Origin: CAWIMX01 sp963792785
GTDB lineage: Bacteria > Acidobacteriota > Vicinamibacteria > Vicinamibacterales > CAVVIG01
Length of the DNA: 64,000 bases
Reading direction: 5' to 3'
Assembly (NCBI GenBank): GCA_963792785.1
Contig: CAWBXO010000004.1
Span: forward strand, 496,001 to 560,000
Of the stretch, positions 35,601 to 43,496 are shown piece by piece; position 1 is the first letter of the stretch, and every line of letters starts with the position of its first letter. The notes under the pieces are model-generated. The model was not told the DNA's origin, did not search any database, and saw only the letters and a list, made by a program, of their open reading frames with translations. Made by a program: the position numbers and the translations under genes.

Positions 35601-37834
35601 ACCGGCTGACGCCGTTCGCGAACGACCCGGTCAGCGATCCGACCGGCGAGGCCCTCTTCATCCGCGACGACGGGACGGGCGAGTCGTGGTCGCCGACGCC
35701 AGGGCCGCGGCCCCGCGCCGCGGGAAGCCGATGCGTCGTCCTCCACACGGCCGGCGCCACGGAGTTCCGGCGAACCACGCACGGCATCGCGCATGTGCTC
35801 GACGTCTTCGTCGACGCCGGCGATCCCGTCAAGTATTCCCTGCTCACGCTCACCAACGAGAGTCCGGACCGGCGCGTGCTGAGCGTGTTTGCCTATGCCG
35901 AGTGGGCCCTTGGGCCGCCGCGCGCCGGGGACCACCTGCACGTCGTCACCCACCTCGATTCGGAGAGCGGCGCGCTGTTGGCATGGAACGCGTACAACAC
36001 GGAGTTCGCCCGTCGCGTCGCGTTCCTGCATGCGAGCGAGACCGTCGCGTCGTTCACGGGCGAGCGCCGATCGTTCATCGGCCGCAACGGCGACCTCGCC
36101 GATCCCGCCGCGCTGCGTCACACCGTGCTCTCGGGCCAGATCGGCGCCGGGCTGGATCCGTGCGCGGCGCTGCACGTGCGCCAGGTCCTGGAGCCGGGCG
36201 AGACCCGCCAGCTGCTCTTCGTGCTGGGTGAAGGCCGCGATCGTGAGGACGCCAGGCGTCTCATCGCGCAACGCGGCACCGTCGCCGCGGCGCTGGCGGC
36301 GCGGGCGCGGATCGAGGCGTCGTGGAACGACACGCTCGATGCCGTGTCCGTGCGAACGCCGGACGATTCCTTCGACGCGCTGATGAATCGCTGGCTGCTG
36401 TACCAGACGATCAGCAGCCGTCTCTGGACCCGCGGCGGCTACTACCAGCCGGGCGGCGCGTTTGGCTTCCGGGATCAGCTGCAGGACGTGATGGCGCTGA
36501 CCCTCGCGCGTCCGGACCTCGCGCGGGCCCACCTGCTCCGCGCCGCCGCGCGCCAGTTCGTGGAGGGTGACGTCCAGCACTGGTGGCATGAGCCCGGGGG
36601 CCGCGGGCTCCGCAGCCGCTGCTCCGACGATCTGCTCTGGCTGCCGCACGTCGTCGCCGAGTACGTGCGCGCCACCGGCGACCGGGCGATCCTGGATGTG
36701 CGGATCCCGTTTCTCCACGCGCCGCCGCTCAAGCCGGACGAGCTCGAGGCGTACGGGTGGCCGAGCGTCTCCGCCGAGGACGGCACGCTGTTCGACCACT
36801 GCGTGCGCGCCATCGAGCGAGGCGCGACGGTGGGCGCGCATGGCCTGCCGCTCTTCGGCACGGGCGATTGGAACGACGGGATGAACCGCGTGGGCTGGGC
36901 CGGACGGGGCGAAAGCACGTGGCTCGGCTTCTTCCTGTACGGCGTCCTCACCGACTTCGCCGCCCTGTGCGACGCGCGCAACGACGCCGCGCGGGCCGGC
37001 CGCTATCGGGCCGACGCCGCGCGGCTCGCATCGCAGCTCGCGCAGACGTGGGACGGCGACTGGTACCGGCGCGGGTACTACGACGACGGCACGGCGCTGG
37101 GCTCGGCGCAGAACGACGAGTGCAAGATCGACTCGATCGCGCAGTCCTGGGCGGTGCTCTCCGGCGCCGTCCCGCTGCGCTTCGCCGAGCGCGCGATCGA
37201 CTCGGTCCGCACGTCGCTCGTCACACGCGGCACGCAGCTCCTGCTCCTGCTCGCCCCGCCGTTCGATCGGTCGGCGCAGGATCCGGGATACATCAAGGGG
37301 TATCCGCCGGGCATCCGCGAAAACGGCGGCCAGTACACGCACGCCGCGGCCTGGATCATCATGGCGATGGCGGAACTCGGCAGCGGCGATGAAGTGTCGG
37401 AGCTGTTTCACATGCTCAATCCGATCAATCACACGCGCACCGCCGACGACGTCGAGCGGTACAAGGCAGAGCCCTACGTCGTCGCCGGCGACGTGTACGC
37501 GCGGCCGCCGCAAACCGGCAGGGCCGGCTGGAGCTGGTACACGGGTTCGGCGGCGTGGCTGTACCGCGCGGGGATCGAACGCATGCTGGGGTTGCGGCGG
37601 CGCGGGCGCACCTTCGCCGTCGAACCGTGCATCCCGTCGTCGTGGCCCGAGTACCAGATCACGTGGAACGTGCAGGGCACGCGGTACCTGATCTCGGTCT
37701 CCAACCCCGAGCGCGTGTGCACGGGCGTCCTGCGAGCCTCGCTCGACGACATGCCGATCAACGCGGGGGCCATCCCCCTCGCCGACGACGGCCGGACGCA
37801 CCATGTCGATATCGTGCTCGGCAGGCTCGCCTGA
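29681..37834 (+). CDS. Cyclic beta-1,2-glucan synthase
   Basis: 2,717 residues, full size for NdvB/Cgs. An N-terminal cytoplasmic part is followed by membrane helices near 400-460, a GT84 glycosyltransferase region at about 480-790 with LTLDSDTRLP and RRQHRWVRGDWQ, and more helices at about 800-985. A glucoamylase-like domain (about 990-1400; LGLGLLAVLSAHDLGFI) and repeated GH94-type domains to the end follow, with the phosphorylase Asp region GTGDWNDGMNRVG. It makes periplasmic cyclic glucan and trims it. GTG start with AGGGGG upstream. No transporter gene (NdvA) is nearby. The gene is intact over 8 kb. Confidence 0.92.
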   Translation: MKRPGWARRRRTAPTEKPLRDALLNSEGLEARARSLAASLTVDPNPRRRARETLARFEDNARVLRHAYRTLADDVRRGHFVVAAADDLLDNFHLITAEIADIRRNLPRTYARALPRLAAPEHAGHARVYVMAVELVRHCDSRLDREQLIHFLHAYQRVAPLTLGELWAWPSMLTMALIENLRRLAEELLSARGAREAADTYVSRNDLGPVSASPSSADPAFVVQLLHRVREYGLRLAAIRHAVDTDLASRHTTVEETVRGEHQRQGVAQVSVANAVASLRLCTTLDWPTYVETVSLVEQVLQRDPAGAHARMDFLSRDGLRHAVEELAAPSGESQVRVALKAVESARQAAAETSASSRAAHVGYHLVDAGRPALEAGLAYRPRVSTWARRFLLRHATGLYLGAIALLTVTLQAVLVLYAAQAGAGQAARVAVAILALLPASDLAIACVQYAVVRLVGPRRLLRLDFTDGVPETARTMVVVPTLLTSVDGVDALLEHIEVLALGNLDPHIHFAILSDFVDGPARDAPDDDAILARARAGVTALNEKFGEGHAARFFLFHRDRQWNPREAAWIGWERKRGKIEEFNRLLRGATDTSFSTAVGALEVLPTVRYCLTLDSDTRLPRDAARRLIGIISHPLNQPRFERRSGRVTAGYGVLQPRVSVTMTSAAGSRFARTYAGQTGVDPYTTAVSDVYQDLFGEGIFTGKGLYDVDAFTAALEDRVPENALLSHDLFEGLYARTALVTDVEVVDDYPSSVLAHARRQHRWVRGDWQVLWWLLPFVPSRSGITRNRLPLIARWKILDNLRRSLLPPATVLLLILGWVALPGRPAVWTAAVLAALAFPALCTLVGTLRGPRPGHSLGVFLRTAASDLATEAVGEGMQLAFMAQQACGRLHAIGVTLVRLGVTHRALLEWETTAASTARQGEAHLRAFLTAMRAGSVLALAAVVAVAVWRPSAWPVAAPILALWLAAPWIALAASRPMPRRRAVLGAEDRTYLLAIARETWGYFDAFVGAEDHYLPPDNVQVQPGPIVAHRTSPTNIGLGLLAVLSAHDLGFICTATLVERLDRMLTTIERLDRFEGHLLNWYDTRTLAPLPPAYVSTVDSGNFAGALVALSVGLRDIAPSLAARADALFEATNFAFLFDRARQLFTIGYRLADANGPGRADASYYDLLASEARLASFVAIAKGDVPEMHWFHLGRSITSVHGAPVLLSWSATLFEYLMPLLVMRSYPNTLLDESCRLAVQRQMDYARARGVPWGISESAYNLVDRHGSYQYKAFGIPGLGLKRGLGDELVVAPYATALAVVVDPPAAAANLRRLAAAGLAGDYGLFDAIDYTHRGPGALDADREAARGPGRGVVVTTYLAHHQAMTLIALTNGLLGDRMVERFHADPRMQATELLLQERVPREVAAIEPRPLDHMRVPVPVQSLPSRHYRSAHTAFPHTQFLSNGHYVTAVTNAGGGASEWRGLPVTRCRCDVTRDAEGQFIYLRDVRSGAVWSAGLQPSLKEPDDYAVTFSADRASFRRRDDGIATELDIAVSTEDDVEVRRVTVRNHGSRIREIDVTSYAEIVLAAAVDDLAHPAFGKLFVETEFLPDSAALLCHRRPRSPADATAWAFHVLGLEGRPQGSLEWETDRARFLGRGRSPHAPQALDGRSLSGTTGVVLDPIVSLRRRVRLAPGGTVRLGFATGMASDRATAEALARKYHDPTAAARTFALAVTHAESARRHLGISADEALLFERLASRVLGNDWSLRASPETLAANELGQAGLWAHAISGDLPILLVRVDGDDGAPLVRQVLQAQEYWRLKGLRSDVVVLNEHPDGYRDEVQAQLAAVLNDGPWSTWQDRPGGAYLLRGERIGHAEGVLLQTAARAILQSRAGTLRTQLEHAPGASPLQLLLTPTLPPRGESAAPPGPLPALTFANGRGGFTDGARAYGIVVDGVEETPMPWVNIIANPQFGTIVTESGSAHTWSGNSRENRLTPFANDPVSDPTGEALFIRDDGTGESWSPTPGPRPRAAGSRCVVLHTAGATEFRRTTHGIAHVLDVFVDAGDPVKYSLLTLTNESPDRRVLSVFAYAEWALGPPRAGDHLHVVTHLDSESGALLAWNAYNTEFARRVAFLHASETVASFTGERRSFIGRNGDLADPAALRHTVLSGQIGAGLDPCAALHVRQVLEPGETRQLLFVLGEGRDREDARRLIAQRGTVAAALAARARIEASWNDTLDAVSVRTPDDSFDALMNRWLLYQTISSRLWTRGGYYQPGGAFGFRDQLQDVMALTLARPDLARAHLLRAAARQFVEGDVQHWWHEPGGRGLRSRCSDDLLWLPHVVAEYVRATGDRAILDVRIPFLHAPPLKPDELEAYGWPSVSAEDGTLFDHCVRAIERGATVGAHGLPLFGTGDWNDGMNRVGWAGRGESTWLGFFLYGVLTDFAALCDARNDAARAGRYRADAARLASQLAQTWDGDWYRRGYYDDGTALGSAQNDECKIDSIAQSWAVLSGAVPLRFAERAIDSVRTSLVTRGTQLLLLLAPPFDRSAQDPGYIKGYPPGIRENGGQYTHAAAWIIMAMAELGSGDEVSELFHMLNPINHTRTADDVERYKAEPYVVAGDVYARPPQTGRAGWSWYTGSAAWLYRAGIERMLGLRRRGRTFAVEPCIPSSWPEYQITWNVQGTRYLISVSNPERVCTGVLRASLDDMPINAGAIPLADDGRTHHVDIVLGRLA

Positions 37835-37847
37835 CCGCCGACGCGCC

Positions 37848-37893
37848 TAGAGCGCTTTCGATTTCTCGGTAGCGCTCCGGTGCTTCGTGCTTC
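37848..37893 (+). repeat. Dispersed repeat C, copy 1
   Basis: CTAGAGCGCTTTCGATTTCT and onward to CGGTGCTTCGTGC. The reverse complement of 61,011-61,059 aligns with it with only a few changes and one two-base gap. Both copies lie just beyond a gene end: this one 14 bases after the glucan synthase stop. Confidence 0.75.
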
Positions 37894-38013
37894 GTGCCTC
37901 GTGCCTGGTTCGTTCCTGGTCCTTCGTTCGTGGTCCGTGCGTGACGGCGCACCAGGGACCATGGACAAGGAACGGCCCAGGCACGAGGGACCAGGCACCA
38001 GGAACTGTCGGCG
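37894..38013. repeat. Imperfect long hairpin with short sub-repeats
   Basis: TTCGTGCCTCGTGCCTGG on the left pairs with CCAGGCACGAGG near 37,980; CCTGGTCC and TTCCTGG recur on the left and GGACCAGG, CCAGGAAC on the right. The structure fills the gap between the convergent glucan synthase and penicillin acylase genes and could act as a terminator or be part of a mobile non-coding repeat. No reading frame of interest was found here. Confidence 0.55.
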
Positions 38014-38021
38014 ACATGGAA

Positions 38022-40427
38022 TCAAAAGGCGCCCTGGCGGAGCTCCAGTGTCTCTGCGGCGGCGCCCTCGATCGCCGCGCCGCTGAACAGCAGCGGAATC
38101 CCCGGCTGACGCGGATCGGCGAGATCGGCGAAGTGCGGGCTGCCGGGCCGCTCGGACTGGCCCGGCGCATTTGCCGCGCGCGATCGATCCCAGTCGGCGA
38201 CATCCATCACCGTGCGGAACGGCGCGCCCCACACCGCGGTGAAGCCGGGTCCGCCCGACGCGGCCACCGTGTGGCGGTACCCGCCCAGTGGAAACGGCCC
38301 GCGGTCGTAGAAGCGTCGAGCCGCCTCGGTGAGCGCGAGCGGATGCGTGAACAGGACGGCATGCAGGTCGCCCCACGGTGGGATGGCCCCCGCGGCGGTC
38401 CTGGGCAGGTCGTCGAGCGCGCGCCCCAGCGCGTCCAGGAGCAGCCGATCGCGAGCGGCGGCCGGGCGATCGCCGAACCAGGCCGCCGTTGGGCGCGTAA
38501 GCGCCGGCACGAGCACGCCACCGGGCTCGCCGACCTGCGCGACCCAGGCGTCGGCCAGCAGCCGATCGAGGTGCGGCGCGATCAACGCCCGCGCCAGTGC
38601 GCCTTCCCACGCCACGTAGATCGACGCGGCCTCGGCATCCGGCGTCACGCGGCGATCCCAGGCGACGAGCAGCTGCCGCGCGCGCTCGACGTCTCCATCG
38701 TCGGCGTGCAGCGGCTCGAGCAGGGGCACGAGGGCCGAGGCGTTCCACGCGGTCACGTCACGCTGGAAGGCCGCCATGTCGCCGAGCGAGAGCGGCGCGG
38801 GGCCGCCGAGGAGCGCGTCGAGACGGCGCCGGCGGGCCTCGCCGCCCCAGTCGACGCCGATGCCGGCCGCCGCGTCGAGCGAGGCCGGCTTCTCGTTCGC
38901 GGTCGCGACGTAGCCGTCGGCGCGCGGATCCACGTGCGGGAGGTCGCGCGCCGCGTGCCAGCCGCGCCATTCGTACGCGCCGGTCCACCCCGGCGCCGGA
39001 AGCGCGCCGTTCCAGCCGCGCCGGATCGGCACGAGGCCCGCCGCCTGCAGGCCGATGCGGCCGTCGCTGTCCGCGAAGACGAAGACGCGGGCCGGCGTTT
39101 TCCAACTGGCGAGCGCCGCCTGAAACTCCGCCGCCGAGGCCGCCCGATCGATCGCCAGCGCGGCGAGGACCGGCGCCGCGCCCGGTTCGAGGCCGGCCCA
39201 GCGCACCGCGAACACGAGCCCGCGCCCCGAATCGACCGCGACGACGACGCCGTGGCGAGTCGTGTCGTGGTCGTACACGAAGGGCTCGACTTGTCCCTTG
39301 ATTTGCAGGGATCGGGCGGCGTGGCGGATGGGCGTCCAGCCCGTGCCGTCGCGCACCGCTCCGGGGTGGCCGGGATCGGTGCGCTCGACGTACAGGTCCT
39401 GCACGTCGGCGGCGAACGCGGCCATGCCCCACGCGACGTGTTCGTTGTGACCGATGGCCACGCCGGGCGCCCACGGCTCGGTCGCGCCGATCACGTTCCA
39501 GCCGGGCGCCTGCAGGTGCACCAGGTAGTGGCGCGCGGGGTGGTCGAAGGCCTCGTGCGGATCGTTGGCGACCAGCGGCGCTCCCGTCGTCGACCGCGGT
39601 CCGGCAATGGCCCAGGCATTGGACGCCGCCGGCGTCTCGAACGGCACGGCGAAGCCCGTGAAGAACGGCGGCGTGCCGACACGGCGCAGCGCGTCGCCGA
39701 CGTCGTACGCGACCACTGCCGGATCGAGGCCGGCGGGCACGACGAGGGGCGAGGGCGGATCGAGCGGCATCAGCACGCCCGCGCGCGCCGGCCCCACGGC
39801 GGCGACGAGGCTCGCGCGCAGGATCTCGGCTTGCGCGTTCGCCGACCCGGCGAACGCGTCCGCGCGCCGCAGCAGGTCCTCCGGCCGCCAGAACGCGGGC
39901 GTCCATCCGGCGAGGCGGAACTCGTCGGGCGGGGCCGCCACGACGCGCGCCACCCACGCGTTCACGCCCTCGACGAACGCCTCGGCGATCGCGTGCGTCT
40001 CCTCACCGAGCACGGCCCAGTCCGCGGCGCCCGCGTCGTCTCGGAGCGAGACGGGTTCCATCCGGCGCGTCATCACGTCGCGCTCGAGGAAATTCGCGCC
40101 GAGCACGGCCGCGAGCTCGCCGCGGGCGGCGCGCCGCCACAGGTCCATCTGGAAGAGCCGGTCCTGCGCCTGCACGAACCCCTGCGCGAAGAACAGATCG
40201 TGCGTGTTGTCCGCGTGGATGTGCGGCACGCCCCAGCGGTCGCGCACGATCCGCACGGGCGCGCGCAGGCCGGACACGGCGATCGTGCCGGAGGTCTGGG
40301 GCCGCGCGGCCGCGGAGGGCGGCGCGGGCGCCGCGGGCCCGCCGCAGGCCGCCGCGCCGAGCGCGCACACGAGCGCCGAGCCGGCCAGCAGGCCGCGGTG
40401 AAAATCGACACGGCCGGCGAGGCACAG
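38022..40427 (-). CDS. Penicillin acylase family (Ntn-hydrolase) lipoprotein
   Basis: About 800 residues. A lipobox (GAAAC) follows a hydrophobic segment. The family begins with VRIVRDRWGVPHIHADN and AQGFVQAQDRLFQMDLWRR. The self-processing Ser is the first residue of SNAWAIAG; GHNEHVAWGM is also typical. It hydrolyses amides such as acylated lactones or beta-lactams; the true substrate cannot be told. The start is unclear: CTG 40,427 gives a good lipoprotein signal, and upstream of it lies dispersed repeat B. An indel near the start could restore a normal codon. Confidence 0.82.
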   Translation of the reverse strand: MCLAGRVDFHRGLLAGSALVCALGAAACGGPAAPAPPSAAARPQTSGTIAVSGLRAPVRIVRDRWGVPHIHADNTHDLFFAQGFVQAQDRLFQMDLWRRAARGELAAVLGANFLERDVMTRRMEPVSLRDDAGAADWAVLGEETHAIAEAFVEGVNAWVARVVAAPPDEFRLAGWTPAFWRPEDLLRRADAFAGSANAQAEILRASLVAAVGPARAGVLMPLDPPSPLVVPAGLDPAVVAYDVGDALRRVGTPPFFTGFAVPFETPAASNAWAIAGPRSTTGAPLVANDPHEAFDHPARHYLVHLQAPGWNVIGATEPWAPGVAIGHNEHVAWGMAAFAADVQDLYVERTDPGHPGAVRDGTGWTPIRHAARSLQIKGQVEPFVYDHDTTRHGVVVAVDSGRGLVFAVRWAGLEPGAAPVLAALAIDRAASAAEFQAALASWKTPARVFVFADSDGRIGLQAAGLVPIRRGWNGALPAPGWTGAYEWRGWHAARDLPHVDPRADGYVATANEKPASLDAAAGIGVDWGGEARRRRLDALLGGPAPLSLGDMAAFQRDVTAWNASALVPLLEPLHADDGDVERARQLLVAWDRRVTPDAEAASIYVAWEGALARALIAPHLDRLLADAWVAQVGEPGGVLVPALTRPTAAWFGDRPAAARDRLLLDALGRALDDLPRTAAGAIPPWGDLHAVLFTHPLALTEAARRFYDRGPFPLGGYRHTVAASGGPGFTAVWGAPFRTVMDVADWDRSRAANAPGQSERPGSPHFADLADPRQPGIPLLFSGAAIEGAAAETLELRQGAF

Positions 40428-40487
40428 AGAACGGGTTGCCTCCTCCGAGTCTCGCGGCCCGGACGCACTTCCGCCACGGGCTGCTAA
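40428..40487 (-). repeat. Dispersed repeat B, copy 2
   Basis: On the minus strand this reads TAGCAGCCCGTGGCGGAAGT and continues to GGAGGAGGCAACCC, nearly the same as 12,750-12,798. It fills the space between two divergent genes, so it may carry or disturb their promoters. Confidence 0.7.
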
Positions 40488-40497
40488 ACTACGACGG

Positions 40498-41598
40498 ATG
40501 GCGCTCAGGGAAGCCATTCTCACCGACCACGGCGCGAGCGCCGACGAAGGACCAGAGCGCATTGTAATGCAGCCGTTCACGCCGAGGCCGTCGCTGCGCG
40601 GCGGCCATCTGCAGACCCTCTACAGCTGGGGCAACCCGCGCTACTTTCCGCGGCTGCCCGCGCCGACGCTCCGCTATTTCGACGTCGCCGCCGACGCGCG
40701 CGTCCTCGCGCACTGCCACTGGCAGCCGCGGTCGCGGCGCGCGCCCGTGCTCCTGCTGCTGCACGGGCTGAACGGATCGAGCGACGCGCACTACATGAAG
40801 GGCATCGCGGCCAAGGCCTTCGAGCGGGGCCTGAGCGTCGTGCGGCTCAACCAGCGCAACTGCGGCGATACGGAACACCTGTCGGCCGGCCTCTTCCACT
40901 CGGGCCTCACCGCTGACGCCGCGCACGTCATCGACGAGCTCACCGCCGTCGACGGCGTCGACGCGATCGTCGTCGCCGGCTATTCCCTCGGCGGCAACCT
41001 CGCGCTGAAGCTCGCCGGCGAATACGGCGACGCCCCGCCCCCGGCGCTCGCGGGCGTGGCCGCCGTGTCGCCGATTCTGGAGATCAGCCCGTGCGTCACC
41101 GCGCTCGAGCGGCCGGGCAACCGCCTTTACCAGTGGAACTTCGTGAAGGATTTGAAGCGCCGAATGCGCCGCAAGGCCAAGTACTGGCCGGGCTTGTTCG
41201 ACCTGAGCCGGCTGGACGCCGTGAAGACCGTGCGCGAGTTCGACGAGGTCTACACGGCGCCGCACTTCGGCTTCGCCGGCGCCGAGGACTACTACCACCG
41301 CGCGAGCGCCATGCGGGTCATCGATCGCGTGCGCGTCCCGGCGCTGGTCATCACCGCCGAGGACGATCCCTTCGTGCCGCCGGGCCCCTTCCGCGAGGCT
41401 GCCGTCACGGGCAACCCGGCCCTGACCGTCGAGATCTTTCCGCACGGCGGCCATTGCGGCTTCGTCGGACCGAAAGAACCTGATTACGACGGGTATTGGG
41501 CGGAACGTCGCATCGTCGCGTTCGCAGGGCAGGTCTGCGAATGCGACGATGCCACAGAGGTTCTGGCGGTTCCAGGGGTAACCTTCAGAACCTCTTGA
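40498..41598 (+). CDS. YheT-family alpha/beta hydrolase
   Basis: 366 residues from ATG 40,498; family similarity begins near ATG 40,567 (MQPFTPRPSLRGGHLQTL), which is an alternative start. Nucleophile elbow GYSLGGN with catalytic Ser, then TAEDDPFVPP for the Asp and HGGHCGF for the His. HGLNGSSDAHYMKG holds the oxyanion loop. Members are esterases or lipases of unknown natural substrate. The gene ends with a 14-base overlap with the convergent DUF72 gene. Confidence 0.87.
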   Translation: MALREAILTDHGASADEGPERIVMQPFTPRPSLRGGHLQTLYSWGNPRYFPRLPAPTLRYFDVAADARVLAHCHWQPRSRRAPVLLLLHGLNGSSDAHYMKGIAAKAFERGLSVVRLNQRNCGDTEHLSAGLFHSGLTADAAHVIDELTAVDGVDAIVVAGYSLGGNLALKLAGEYGDAPPPALAGVAAVSPILEISPCVTALERPGNRLYQWNFVKDLKRRMRRKAKYWPGLFDLSRLDAVKTVREFDEVYTAPHFGFAGAEDYYHRASAMRVIDRVRVPALVITAEDDPFVPPGPFREAAVTGNPALTVEIFPHGGHCGFVGPKEPDYDGYWAERRIVAFAGQVCECDDATEVLAVPGVTFRTS

Positions 41599-42296
41599 GC
41601 TCTTCACTCAACATGTTTGCGAGCTCCGGCCCCTTCCCCTGCTCTTCGTGCTTGAAGTAGACGAACACCTCGCGGCAACCTGAGGTCTCGTGGCGGATCG
41701 TCTCGGCCCACCGGCGCGATGTCATCCGGCGTGTAGCCCTCGTCGCGCAGGCGGAAGTAGGCGTAGTCCGCCGTCACCTTGACCGGCGTCGAGAGCTTCT
41801 CGCTGTCGGCGATGCAGAGCGCGAGGTTGCGCGCCTGCAGGCGTGCCTGCACCTCGTCGTCGAACCACGAGGCGTGCCGGAACTCGAACGCCGCCGGCGT
41901 GCCGTCGGGCAGCATCGGCAGGAACGCGTCGAGGAGCGCGAGGTCCTTCCGCAGGAACGGCGGCAGCTGGAACAGCAGGGCCCCCCGCTTGTCGCCCAGC
42001 GCGGCCGCGACCTCGCAGAACCGGCCGACCGCGTCCGCGCAGTCCTTCAGGCGGCTGTCGTGGGTGATGCGCCGCGGCGCCTTCAGCGTGAAGCGGTACG
42101 GCGACGGCACGCCCTCGGCCCAGCCGGTCACCAGCTTCTCGGTCGGCATGCGGTAGAACGTGTAGTTGATCTCGACCGTGGGAAACCGCGCCGCGTAGTA
42201 CCCGAGCATCTTCTTCGCGGGCAGATCCGCGGGATAAAAGCTGCCCTTCCATTCGGGATAGTTGTAGCCGGAGGTGCCGATCCAGATCATCGCCAT
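41585..42296 (-). CDS. DUF72 family protein, one frameshift
   Basis: About 237 residues. It starts IWIGTSGYNYPEWKGSFYP and has the TIM-barrel signatures VEINYTFYRMPT, FEFRHASWF and YAYFRLRDEGYT. After GYTPDDIA the frame must change by one base (an extra C near 41,716). The tail then reads ARWAETIRHETSGCREVFVY, followed by ANMLSEELKRF and a TGA at 41,585-41,587. DUF72 (YecE-like) proteins have no firm function. Eighteen bases separate its start from the divergent SCO-like gene. Confidence 0.8.
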
Positions 42297-42314
42297 CGAC
42301 TGTAAACTACCTGC

Positions 42315-43211
42315 ATGCCACGCTCTACCTCTTTCTCCCGGCTGCTCGCGCTGGCCGTGGTCTCGGCCGCGCTCGCCGCGGGCTGCGGCCGGAACACGTC
42401 CGACCACCGGCAGTACCAGCTGCACGGCCAGGTGCTGAACTTCTCCCCCGATCGCAAGGAGGCCACCATCAAGCACGACGCCATCCCCGGGTTCATGCCG
42501 GCGATGACGATGCCCTACAAGGTCCAGGACCCGGCGCTCTTCGACGGCGTGGCGCCCGGCGACATCATCGACGCGGTCCTCTTCGTCATCCCGAACGACG
42601 CGTACCTCACGGTGGTGCACAAGTCCGGCACGGCGCCGCTTCCGCCAGGGTCCGCGACCGCCGGCCTGGCCGCGCGCAGCAGCGTCGGCCTCATCGCGGA
42701 CGGCTTTCCGGTGCCCAACGCGACGTTCCTGAACCAGGACGGCGACACCGTGGACCTCCGCGCGTTCGGACGCGACGCCCTCGTCGTCACCTTCACGTAC
42801 ACCCGGTGCCCGATGCCGACGATGTGCCCGTTGATGGACCGGAACTTCCAGGCCGTGCAGGCGAAACTGAAGGCGCGGCCCGAGCTGCGCGCGCACCTGC
42901 TGAGCGTGACGATCGATCCGACGTTCGACCGGCCGGCCGTGCTCAAGGCCCGCGCGCAGGAGCTCGGCGCCGACCCGGCGCTCTGGAGCTTCCTCACGAG
43001 CGAGGACGGCACGCCGGGCGCCGTCGACGCCTTCGCGTCGCAGTTCGGCCTCGCGATCGCGCGCAACCCCGACAACGCGGCCGACATCACGCACACGCTG
43101 CGGACGCTGCTCATCGATCGCGACGGCAACCTCGTGAAGGGCTACACCGGCAACGAGTGGACGCCGGAACAGGTCATCGGCGACCTCGTCGTTCTCGTCG
43201 GTGTCGACTAA
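42315..43211 (+). CDS. SCO1/SenC lipoprotein fused to a CusF-like copper-binding domain
   Basis: 298 residues. Lipobox AAGC after a short signal. Residues 35-100 match the CusF/copper-binding pattern (LNFSPDRKEATIKHDAIPGF, then MPAMTMPY). Residues 125-298 are a SCO domain with copper-binding Cys residues in RCPMPTMCP and the distal His in ITHTLRTLLID. Such proteins deliver copper to cytochrome oxidase or protect against copper. The fusion would put two copper sites on one lipoprotein. No oxidase gene is in the window. Confidence 0.87.
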   Translation: MPRSTSFSRLLALAVVSAALAAGCGRNTSDHRQYQLHGQVLNFSPDRKEATIKHDAIPGFMPAMTMPYKVQDPALFDGVAPGDIIDAVLFVIPNDAYLTVVHKSGTAPLPPGSATAGLAARSSVGLIADGFPVPNATFLNQDGDTVDLRAFGRDALVVTFTYTRCPMPTMCPLMDRNFQAVQAKLKARPELRAHLLSVTIDPTFDRPAVLKARAQELGADPALWSFLTSEDGTPGAVDAFASQFGLAIARNPDNAADITHTLRTLLIDRDGNLVKGYTGNEWTPEQVIGDLVVLVGVD

Positions 43212-43218
43212 AGGCAAT

Positions 43219-43430
43219 GAACCACGGAGACTCAGAGACACGGAGACTCGGGAGTTCGTCGCCGGCCTGCACGGCAGGCCGGCCTGCGAGGGCGAACGAT
43301 CCGGGCACACAAGACTGCAGGCAAGGGACACCGTCTTGTGTGTCCGGATCGGTCGTCCTCGCAGGCGCCGCAGATGCGGCGCCGACGAACAGCGGATCCC
43401 GGACCTCGGTGCCTCTGCGTCTCTGTGGTT
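43219..43430. repeat. Dispersed repeat A, copy 1 (about 211 bp, nested inverted repeats)
   Basis: Outer arms GAACCACGGAGACTCAGAGA and, inverted, CTCTGCGTCTCTGTGGTT. Inner arms CGAACGATCCGGGCACACAA and its complement around CTTGTGTGTCCGGATCGG. A shared core GGCGCCGCAGATGCGGCGCC is present. The second copy at 60,772-60,982 has the same length and order. It contains no convincing gene and fills the 285-base gap before the hydrolase gene. Confidence 0.75.
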
Positions 43431-43496
43431 GATCTCGAGATCCCGGTTCGTCGCATCGGTTGCCATTCAGCGAGGACGGTCCACTAGGAGCACGCC

